Positions 1-5,521 of a stretch of 5,521 nucleotides of DNA are shown piece by piece; positions within the stretch are counted from its first letter, which is position 1, and each line of letters begins with the position of its first letter. The position numbers and the translations under genes are program-made. This DNA comes from Clostridiaceae bacterium (GTDB lineage: Bacteria > Bacillota > Clostridia > Oscillospirales > Acutalibacteraceae): contig JAEDHZ010000117.1 of assembly GCA_016292705.1 (NCBI GenBank), forward strand, positions 1 through 5,521, read 5' to 3'. The notes beneath the pieces were generated by a model. It searched no databases. It saw nothing but the letters and a program-made list of their open reading frames with translations, and was not told the DNA's origin.

Positions 1-536
1 TGATTGTGTACCAGAACAACGCCCGTTGCCTTTGTTTCAAGAACTGCACAAGCAAGCTTGCGCATATCAAAAAGAGTGCTGTAAATGTCGCCGTCGGAAA
101 GCTTTCGGACAGCAATGAGATAATGATTATGGTCAAAGCACAGAACATACGCCCGTTCGTTGTTTGTGTCAAGAAACTTCGGGCGCATGTAGTCAACAAT
201 TTCATTTGTTGTCATGAGCATTGGGCGCTCCGCATTGGCGTCAGCGTGATACCGTGCGTATACCGGCAAAATCATATTAAGCAGGCAGGCGGCATTCTCC
301 GTCATTCCCCTGACGCTTTTCAGCTCAGGAATACTCGCCCGGAGTACCCCCGAAAAACTTCCGAAAGTCTCAATCAGCTCATGCGCAATAGGGTTTGTGT
401 CCTTATACGGTATTCCGAAAAACAAGAGTAATTCAAGGATATTATGGTCAGCCATGCCGTCAAAGCCGGCTTCAATATAGCGATTTTTAACCTTTTGGCG
501 ATGACCTTTATGGATGTTGTTTTCCTGTTCCGCCAT
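1..536 (-). CDS. radC: RadC family protein (JAMM/MPN+ domain), 3' end cut by window edge
   Basis: This is the first 178 codons of a RadC-family gene, read from ATG at 536 to the left edge with no stop. An in-frame TGA (542-540) lies two codons upstream, so this ATG is the first possible one. The N-terminal domain has the family opening HKGHRQ (residues 9-14), then ILELLLFFGIPYKDTNPIAH (33-52) and a helix-hairpin-helix-like stretch around KSVRGMTENAACLL (73-86). The JAB/JAMM metalloprotease-like domain begins near residue 105, with NERAYVLCFD (126-135) supplying the conserved glutamate E127. It ends in VVLVHN (173-178), so the window stops inside the HxH metal motif. The rest (HPSG, then Ser and Asp ligands) must lie outside. 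RadC is annotated as DNA repair, but its biochemical role is unsettled. The gene follows pfkA by 39 nt with no terminator, which suggests cotranscription. The Shine-Dalgarno (AAAGCGGG, 552-545) is weak. Identification is confident; function is not. Confidence 0.93.
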   Translation of the reverse strand, partial: MAEQENNIHKGHRQKVKNRYIEAGFDGMADHNILELLLFFGIPYKDTNPIAHELIETFGSFSGVLRASIPELKSVRGMTENAACLLNMILPVYARYHADANAERPMLMTTNEIVDYMRPKFLDTNNERAYVLCFDHNHYLIAVRKLSDGDIYSTLFDMRKLACAVLETKATGVVLVHN

Positions 537-575
537 AAGTCATACCCGCTTTACAAAATATTCAAAGATTCAAAA

Positions 576-1541
576 TCAGATTGATATATCCATTGCCATC
601 TTATAAAGATCAAGGTCAATGGATTTTTTCATGTTGAGGGCTTCAACAATGTCATAGTCAACAATTTCTTCCTTTGAAATTGCAACAACACGGTTTCCGA
701 TACCGGCTTTGAGCAGTTGAACGGCATGATATCCCATTCTGCTTGCAAGAATACGGTCACGGGCTGTCGGTGAACCGCCACGCTGAACATGACCGAGAAC
801 GGTTGCACGACTGTCAACACCGGTTTCCTTCTGAATACGCTTTGCCATTTCGGCAACCCCGCCGATAGCCTCGGAAACCATTATGACAAAATGAACCTTT
901 CCGCTCCTTTGTGTGCGCATCATTCTCTGAATGACATCACGCTCAAAGTCGTACTGAATTTCGGGAATAAGAATTGAAGTTGCGCCGCAGGCAATACCGG
1001 CGTTGAGTGCAAGATATCCTGCTCCCCTACCCATGACCTCAACAACAGCGCAGCGGTCGTGGGATTCAGTGGTATCTCTGATTCTGTCAACCATCTCCAT
1101 AACCGTGTGTATTGCCGTGTCATAACCGATTGTGCAATCACAGCAATCAATATCGTTATCGATTGTTCCGGGAAGTGCTACACAAGGAACGCCCTTCAGA
1201 GAAAGGTCACGGGCACCACGGAATGATCCGTCTCCACCAATTACAACAAGACCGTCGATTCCCCTTTCACGGCAGACTCTTATTGCTGCCTGCATACCCT
1301 CGTCGGTTTTGAAACGGTCGGAACGGGCAGAGTAAAGAATTGTTCCGCCACGGTTAATGATATCTGAAACAGAACGGAGGTTCATTTCATACATATCGTT
1401 TTCCATGAGTCCGTTATAACCGCGTCTGATTCCGTATACTTTCATTCCGAGCTCGTATCCGGCACGGACAACAGCTCTTATTGCAGCGTTCATGCCCGGG
1501 GCGTCTCCGCCGCTGGTTAATACGCCGATAGTTTTCATCAT
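576..1541 (-). CDS. pfkA: ATP-dependent 6-phosphofructokinase
   Basis: This enzyme phosphorylates fructose 6-phosphate to fructose 1,6-bisphosphate with ATP, the committed cytosolic step of glycolysis. The 321-aa product is complete; about 320 aa is usual for bacterial PfkA. It shows the N-terminal nucleotide loop TSGGDAPGMNA (9-19), GGTILYSAR (65-73), GGDGS (102-106), the catalytic segment PGTIDNDI (124-131, D128 and D130), EVMGRGAG (168-175) and GHVQRGGSP (250-258) with substrate ligands R245 and H251. Glycines at 105 and 125 are the residues that mark ATP rather than pyrophosphate use. The start is chosen at 1541 because AAGGAG sits 8 nt upstream; the adjacent ATG at 1538 is equally in frame. 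A longer reading frame from 1625 would translate across the promoter and is unlikely. Oddities are a DCCDC cluster (132-136) beside the catalytic loop and altered effector-site positions (T188, S213). The gene has its own promoter and is followed by radC. Confidence 0.97.
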   Translation of the reverse strand: MMKTIGVLTSGGDAPGMNAAIRAVVRAGYELGMKVYGIRRGYNGLMENDMYEMNLRSVSDIINRGGTILYSARSDRFKTDEGMQAAIRVCRERGIDGLVVIGGDGSFRGARDLSLKGVPCVALPGTIDNDIDCCDCTIGYDTAIHTVMEMVDRIRDTTESHDRCAVVEVMGRGAGYLALNAGIACGATSILIPEIQYDFERDVIQRMMRTQRSGKVHFVIMVSEAIGGVAEMAKRIQKETGVDSRATVLGHVQRGGSPTARDRILASRMGYHAVQLLKAGIGNRVVAISKEEIVDYDIVEALNMKKSIDLDLYKMAMDISI

Positions 1542-1549
1542 TTCAAAAA

Positions 1550-1555
1550 CTCCTT
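1550..1555 (-). promoter_or_regulatory. Shine-Dalgarno site of pfkA
   Basis: AAGGAG ends 8 nt before the ATG at 1541 (11 nt before the second ATG at 1538). It fixes the translation start and argues against the upstream in-frame ATG at 1625. Confidence 0.85.
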
Positions 1556-1558
1556 TGA

Positions 1559-1581
1559 GCAAGCTTTCAAAACAAGCCTGC
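1559..1581 (-). promoter_or_regulatory. Hairpin in the pfkA 5' leader
   Basis: On the minus strand GCAGGCTT (1581-1574) can pair with AAGCTTGC (1566-1559) around a 7-nt loop. This gives an 8-bp stem with one G-U pair. The stem ends 3 nt before the AAGGAG Shine-Dalgarno, so it could affect ribosome access or mRNA stability. It has no following U-tract, so it is not a terminator. The structure is read by eye and any function is inference. Confidence 0.4.
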
Positions 1582-1607
1582 CGATTATTCATAAAATATT
1601 TAAGGCT

Positions 1608-1635
1608 ATTATACACTATCGTCAAGATTTGTCAA
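1608..1635 (-). promoter_or_regulatory. Sigma-A-type promoter of pfkA (and probably radC)
   Basis: A perfect -35 TTGACA (1635-1630) and a perfect -10 TATAAT (1613-1608) are separated by 16 bp. The expected transcription start is near 1601, giving a leader of about 60 nt before the pfkA ATG. It lies wholly in the dnaE-pfkA gap, so glycolytic expression need not depend on dnaE transcription. A second TTGACG (1625-1620) is too close to the -10 to serve as a -35. Confidence 0.85.
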
Positions 1636-1637
1636 GA
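1621..1637 (-). repeat. Short direct repeat over the pfkA promoter
   Basis: The heptamer TCTTGAC occurs twice on the minus strand (1637-1631 and 1627-1621), separated by 3 bp. The start-to-start distance is 10 bp, about one helical turn. The first copy overlaps the -35 box and the second lies in the promoter spacer. It could be an operator half-site pair or chance; no known regulator motif is recognised. Confidence 0.4.
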
Positions 1638-1672
1638 AAAAGCGAACACAGGCTGATTCATTTCCTGACCGC
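1637..1672 (-). terminator. Weak candidate terminator at the dnaE 3' end
   Basis: GCG (1672-1670) and CAGG (1667-1664) can pair with CGC (1644-1642) and CCTG (1652-1649). The result is an imperfect 3+4 bp stem with an internal loop, overlapping the dnaE stop and followed by five U residues. The stem is weak for an intrinsic terminator, so read-through into pfkA would be expected. Confidence 0.22.
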
Positions 1673-4600
1673 AACATTATCCTTGCCGAAAATGTACTCT
1701 AACTCAGCACAAACCGGTTCAGAAAGTTCAATTTCACCGCAGTGCTCATACTTTCCGCTGTCTTCAAAAAAGCAATACACGGGAAATGTGCCGCTGAAGA
1801 TGCTCTTTAGTGTTTCAAGCTTTATCAGACGGGCATCGGTCTTGCTTTTTGCACGGATGAAAACACCTGTTCTTTTCTTCTTTGCCGGGATTTTTTCGCC
1901 ACGGACAATGTTTTTCGGATTGGGTTCAACACTTTCACAAACTACGGAAACCTCCCTGTCCTCACGCAAGCTCAGTCTGCCCCTGACAAGAACAACATTC
2001 CCGTCCTGAATCAGCAACGCTTTTTCGGAATACAGCTTTGAAAAAACAATACATTCAATCGTTCCCGTGAGATCTTCAAGCTTTATGAAGCACATTGAAG
2101 CATTGCTCTTTGTAATCTTTCTTTGCACGGAGGTTATTGAACCGAGCAGTATCACAGGCGCATTATCTTTATATTTCGAGGAAAACTCCCCTGCCATTGA
2201 AAAAATATCGCAAATCCTGTCTGCTTTGATTGCTTTGGAAAGCTCCTTATATTTTTCCATCGGATGCCCTGAAAGATACAAGCCGCAAACCTCTTTCTCA
2301 TATTCAAGAAGCTTTTCATATTCAAATTCTTCCATTTCCGGAACATAGAACTGCTCCGGTGCGGAAAAGGATGAATCAGCATCAAAAAAACCGATCTGCC
2401 CGGCAATATTCTTCCGCTTATCCTCGTCAAGCTGCGAAACAACAGTGGGCAGAATCCGTATCATCTGATGCCTGTTAAGTCCGAGACCGTCAAGAGCACC
2501 GCACTTTATGAGGCTTTCAACCGCCCGCTTGTTAAATTCCTTTCCGTATACTCTTTTGCAGAAATCGTCGAAGCTTTTATACGGTGAAGTTCTGCGTTTT
2601 TCAAGAATGGTACGGATAAAACCTTTGCCCAGGTTCCTGACAGCAAGAAGACCGAAGCGTATTTTTCCGTCAACAACAGAAAAGCCCTCTGAACTTTCGT
2701 TGACATGAGGCGGCAACACTTTGAGAGAAAGCCGGTTACATTCATCAATATATCCGGTGACCTTTCCGGTGCTATCCAGAACACTTGTCAGTGTTGCAGC
2801 CAGCAGTTCGCATGGGTAATGGCACTTGAGATACGCCGTCTGATATGACACAAAGGCGTAAGCCGCAGCATGAGCCTTGTTGAAAGCATACTTTGCAAAG
2901 TTAGACATTTCATCAAAAAGCTCATTTGCTGTTTTTTCAGGAATTCCGTTTGCAACAGCGCCACAGCAAAGGACCTTTCCGTTTTCATCTTTCAGACCGT
3001 GAACAAAGTTCTCCCTTTCCTTTGCCATCACATCAAGCTTTTTCTTTGACATCGCACGGCGGACAAGGTCAGCCCTACCGTAAGAATAGCCGGCAATTTT
3101 CCGACAAATCTGCATTACCTGCTCCTGATAAACCATACATCCGTAAGTAACGGAAAGTATGTCTTTTACCTGTTCGCATTTATAAACCGTCTGCTCCGGA
3201 TGATGACGGTTGTTGATATAGGTATCAATCGAATCAGCCGGCCCTGGCCTGTAAAGCGATATAACAGCGATCAGGTCTTCAAGGCTCTGAGGCTTTAGTC
3301 TTGTCAGAACGCTCCTCATTCCGGCAGATTCAAACTGAAAGACACCATCAGTCCTTCCGCTTGAAAGCATTTCAAAAGTTTCTCTGTCCTCAATATCAAT
3401 ATCTTCAATGGAAAAATCCGAATTCTTGCATTGTATCATCTTTATTGTGTCATCAATGACAGTCAGAGTTCTCAAGCCGAGAAAATCCATTTTTAAAAGT
3501 CCGAGAGCCTCAAGGTTTGTCATTGTGAACTGGGTTACAACGCTCTCATCATTAACGGCAAGCGGAACATAGCTTGAAACCTCGTCCCTTGTGATAACAA
3601 CTCCGGCAGCATGGGTTGAGGCATGGCGGGGCATCCCCTCAACACGGCGAGCCATATCAATAAGCTTTTTCGTGTCCTCATTGCTTTCATAAAGAGCCTT
3701 GAGTTCAGGAGAGATTTTCAGCGCACTGTCAATCGTTATCTTCAATTCATTCGGTATCTGCTTTGCAACTGAGTCCACCGTGGGATAAGGCATACCCAGA
3801 ACACGGCCGACATCCCTTATCGCCGCCCTTGCTGCAAGCGTTCCGAATGTTACGATCTGGGCAACATGATCATAGCCGTATTTTCGGATTACATAGTCAA
3901 TGACCTCCTGGCGTCTGACATAGCAAAAATCGACATCAAAGTCAGGCATGCTTACCCTTTCTGGATTCAGGAAGCGTTCAAAAAGCAGGTTATACTTCAT
4001 CGGGTCAATTCCCGTTATGCCAATGCAATATGCCGCAAGGCTTGCAGCCCCCGATCCTCTTCCGGGACCAACGGGAATTCCTTTGCTTTTTGCATACTGA
4101 ATGAAATCGTTAACAATAAGATAGTAGTCAACATAACCCATTTCATTGATAACAGAAAGCTCATAGTTCAGTCTGTCAACATACTCTTTTGGCGGATCAT
4201 CTCCAAAATGCCGGTATAGACCGAAAAAGCACTGACGCTTAAAGTATTCAAAATGATCCATCCGGTTCGGGACTTCAAAATGGGGTAGCTTTGTTTTCCC
4301 GAATTCAAAGTCGAGGTTGCACATATCTGTAATAACCTGAGTATTCTCAATAGCTTCGGGAACTGCGAAAAAAAGCTCACGCATTTCTTCTTCAGTCTTG
4401 AGATAAAACTCCTGAGTTTCAAATTCAAGACCAGTATCTTCGCCGACAATATGGTTTGTCTGAATACAAATCAGAACCTGCTGAACAGCTGCGTCTTCCT
4501 TTTCAATGTAATGGCTATCATTTGTTGCAACAAGTGGTATACCCGTATCCTTTGAAAGCCTGATAAGGTCATTCAAAATAAGCAATTCTTCACGCAGACC

Positions 4601-5131
4601 ATGGTTTTGAATTTCGATATAATAATTCCCTTTGCCGAAAACATCGTTATACCAGAGCGCAGTGTTCTTTGCACCATCATAATCTCCCCTTGAAAGGGCA
4701 CGGGGAATTTCGCCGGCAAGACACGCCGAAAGCGCAATCAAACCCTCATGATGTTTTTCAAGAAGATCACGGTCAATGCGAGGCTTTGTGTAAAAACCCT
4801 CTGTCCACGACTTACTAACAATTTCAATGAGGTTTTTATAGCCGGTTTCATTTTTACAAAGCAGCACAAGGTGATACCTCTCATTATCGAGTCCATGAAC
4901 CTTATCAAATCTTGTTCGGGACGCAACATAACACTCACAACCGATAATCGGCTTGATTCCAGCATCTTTAGCTGCTTTGTAAAAATCAATGACACCGTAC
5001 ATGACTCCGTGATCTGTGATTGCAACAGCCGTTTGTCCCTTTGCTTTGACTGCGGCAACAAGTTCGTTAATCCGGCAGGCGCCGTCAAGAAGACTGTATT
5101 CGGTATGAATATGAAGATGTGTGAAGGACAA
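1658..5131 (-). CDS. dnaE: DNA polymerase III subunit alpha
   Basis: This is a C-family replicative polymerase of 1157 aa, close to the E. coli DnaE length. The N-terminal PHP domain (about 1-270) keeps the expected metal ligands H7, H9, D16, H41, E66, H87, C137, D205 and H207. The polymerase core (about 280-800) has GPGRGSGAAS (355-364), PDFDVDF (396-402, catalytic D399 and D401), KMDFLGL (547-553, third aspartate D549) and FNKAHAAAYA (750-759). A helix-hairpin-helix region follows near 865-890. GQIGFF (911-916) fits the internal beta-clamp motif (QxxxF, as E. coli QADMF). An OB fold is at about 990-1065. There is no PolC-type inserted exonuclease, so this is DnaE1-like. The start is TTG at 5131: it sits at the family N-terminus (HLHIHTEYS), with AAAGG 10 nt upstream, and the in-frame stop at 5155-5153 leaves no ATG. 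It lies 21 nt after rqcH, so is probably cotranscribed with it. Confidence 0.97.
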   Translation of the reverse strand: MSFTHLHIHTEYSLLDGACRINELVAAVKAKGQTAVAITDHGVMYGVIDFYKAAKDAGIKPIIGCECYVASRTRFDKVHGLDNERYHLVLLCKNETGYKNLIEIVSKSWTEGFYTKPRIDRDLLEKHHEGLIALSACLAGEIPRALSRGDYDGAKNTALWYNDVFGKGNYYIEIQNHGLREELLILNDLIRLSKDTGIPLVATNDSHYIEKEDAAVQQVLICIQTNHIVGEDTGLEFETQEFYLKTEEEMRELFFAVPEAIENTQVITDMCNLDFEFGKTKLPHFEVPNRMDHFEYFKRQCFFGLYRHFGDDPPKEYVDRLNYELSVINEMGYVDYYLIVNDFIQYAKSKGIPVGPGRGSGAASLAAYCIGITGIDPMKYNLLFERFLNPERVSMPDFDVDFCYVRRQEVIDYVIRKYGYDHVAQIVTFGTLAARAAIRDVGRVLGMPYPTVDSVAKQIPNELKITIDSALKISPELKALYESNEDTKKLIDMARRVEGMPRHASTHAAGVVITRDEVSSYVPLAVNDESVVTQFTMTNLEALGLLKMDFLGLRTLTVIDDTIKMIQCKNSDFSIEDIDIEDRETFEMLSSGRTDGVFQFESAGMRSVLTRLKPQSLEDLIAVISLYRPGPADSIDTYINNRHHPEQTVYKCEQVKDILSVTYGCMVYQEQVMQICRKIAGYSYGRADLVRRAMSKKKLDVMAKERENFVHGLKDENGKVLCCGAVANGIPEKTANELFDEMSNFAKYAFNKAHAAAYAFVSYQTAYLKCHYPCELLAATLTSVLDSTGKVTGYIDECNRLSLKVLPPHVNESSEGFSVVDGKIRFGLLAVRNLGKGFIRTILEKRRTSPYKSFDDFCKRVYGKEFNKRAVESLIKCGALDGLGLNRHQMIRILPTVVSQLDEDKRKNIAGQIGFFDADSSFSAPEQFYVPEMEEFEYEKLLEYEKEVCGLYLSGHPMEKYKELSKAIKADRICDIFSMAGEFSSKYKDNAPVILLGSITSVQRKITKSNASMCFIKLEDLTGTIECIVFSKLYSEKALLIQDGNVVLVRGRLSLREDREVSVVCESVEPNPKNIVRGEKIPAKKKRTGVFIRAKSKTDARLIKLETLKSIFSGTFPVYCFFEDSGKYEHCGEIELSEPVCAELEYIFGKDNVAVRK

Positions 5132-5141
5132 ACGCCCACCG

Positions 5142-5146
5142 CCTTT
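5142..5146 (-). promoter_or_regulatory. Shine-Dalgarno site supporting the TTG start of dnaE
   Basis: AAAGG (5146-5142), followed by a purine-rich GGTGGG, lies 10 nt before TTG at 5131. No ATG or GTG exists in this frame between the upstream TAG and the HLHIHTEYS motif, so the site decides for the TTG. Confidence 0.6.
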
Positions 5147-5152
5147 CAGATG

Positions 5153-5521
5153 CTATTTCACAAAGAGTTTTTCAGCGAGTTGTTTATCGGGATTGACCGT
5201 AATTGTATAGTATTCGTGGTAAATTACTTTTCCGGGTTTTGCTCCCACAGGCTTTTTAAGCGCTTTTACCCGTGTGTAATCAACCGGAACCAAAGAGGAA
5301 TCGCATGCCTTGCTGTGGCAAGCGGCAATAACCGCTGCTTGCTCAATGGCATTGTCCGAAACCTCGCCGTTTCTGCTGACAATAATGACATGAGACCCCG
5401 GAAAGCCCTGCGTGTGAAGCCACATATCGCTCTTTGCGGCTGACTTCATTGAAAGCCTGTCATTTTGAACATTGTTTCTCCCGACAAGGATTTTATATCC
5501 GTCAGATGACAGGTATTCAAT
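5153..5521 (-). CDS. rqcH: NFACT family protein (RqcH/Rqc2-like), C-terminal part
   Basis: This is the last 122 codons of a gene that enters from the right edge; the frame is open to 5521 and ends at TAG 5155-5153. The residues form an NFACT-R (DUF814) domain: EYLSSDGYKILVGRNNVQND near the start, then MWLHTQGFPGSHVII, an Ala-rich helix AAVIAACHSKAC, VPVDYTRVKALKKPVGAKPGKVIY, and a short tail ending in KLFVK. In Firmicutes, RqcH binds stalled 50S-peptidyl-tRNA complexes and recruits tRNA-Ala to add C-terminal alanine tails that mark products for degradation. Members were earlier described as fibronectin-binding (FbpA-like). The NFACT-N domain and its key residues are outside the window, so alanine-tailing activity cannot be judged here. 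An internal ATG at 5449 is not the start. The gene is followed by dnaE in the same reading frame after 21 nt. Confidence 0.92.
   Translation of the reverse strand: MEYLSSDGYKILVGRNNVQNDRLSMKSAAKSDMWLHTQGFPGSHVIIVSRNGEVSDNAIEQAAVIAACHSKACDSSLVPVDYTRVKALKKPVGAKPGKVIYHEYYTITVNPDKQLAEKLFVK

Noticed and set aside
6..431. Plus-strand open frame of 141 aa
   Set aside because: It lies antisense to the convincing RadC reading frame and shows no recognisable domain or good ribosome binding site.
508..543. Tiny frame starting at ATG 543, overlapping the radC start
   Set aside because: It gives only 11 codons before a TAA. The radC ATG at 536 fits the family N-terminus, so this is most likely chance, though a coupling leader cannot be excluded.
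537..575. Possible terminator or promoter between pfkA and radC
   Set aside because: The 39-nt gap is AT-rich with no stable stem, and no paired -35/-10 is visible, so cotranscription is the simpler reading.
1542..1625. 28-residue N-terminal extension of PfkA from ATG at 1625
   Set aside because: This start lies between the -35 and -10 boxes, has no Shine-Dalgarno, and adds residues not found in the family. The AAGGAG-preceded ATG at 1541 is better.
4748..5443. Plus-strand open frame of 231 aa
   Set aside because: It is antisense to the start of dnaE and to rqcH. It is Cys/Phe-rich in the way a shadow frame would be and has no known motif.
1..5521. Mobile element, CRISPR array, defence system or new multi-gene system
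   Set aside because: All four genes are core housekeeping families, with no repeats beyond the short promoter heptamer, no transposase or integrase, and no orphan coding region.

Overview
All genes in this window lie on the minus strand. It looks like an ordinary chromosomal stretch from a low-to-moderate GC Gram-positive bacterium, most likely a Clostridia-type Firmicute. The reasons are purine-rich Shine-Dalgarno sites, a TTG start, a consensus TTGACA/TATAAT promoter, a dnaE-pfkA pair as seen in clostridial genomes, and clostridial-style PfkA and RqcH sequences. I cannot place it to genus.

In transcription order (right to left) the layout is as follows. (1) The 3' end of an NFACT-family gene (RqcH/Rqc2-like, ribosome-associated quality control) enters at the right edge and stops at 5153. 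(2) After a 21-nt gap comes a complete dnaE, the DNA polymerase III alpha subunit of 1157 aa, which starts at a TTG. It has a full set of PHP metal ligands, the three catalytic aspartates, a beta-clamp motif and an OB fold. (3) A 116-nt intergenic region holds a strong sigma-A-type promoter, a spaced direct repeat over its -35 region, a leader hairpin and a clear Shine-Dalgarno site. (4) A complete pfkA follows, encoding an ATP-type 6-phosphofructokinase of 321 aa. (5) After 39 nt with no terminator comes the 5' part of radC (178 codons). The left edge cuts it inside the JAMM HxH motif.

The rqcH-dnaE pair is probably cotranscribed. The pfkA-radC pair probably runs mainly from the promoter in the dnaE-pfkA gap, with some read-through from dnaE possible. 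Functionally the window mixes translation quality control, replication, glycolysis and a RadC-type protein. The dnaE/pfkA proximity is notable because glycolysis and replication have been linked genetically in Bacillus.

I found no mobile element, CRISPR array, tRNA or rRNA, and no evidence of a novel system. The most interesting details are changed effector-site residues and a cysteine cluster in PfkA, the intact PHP site in DnaE, and the repeat and hairpin around the pfkA promoter. Coding sequence covers nearly everything. The only gaps are 39, 116 and 21 nt, so no gene-free stretch exceeds 300 bases.
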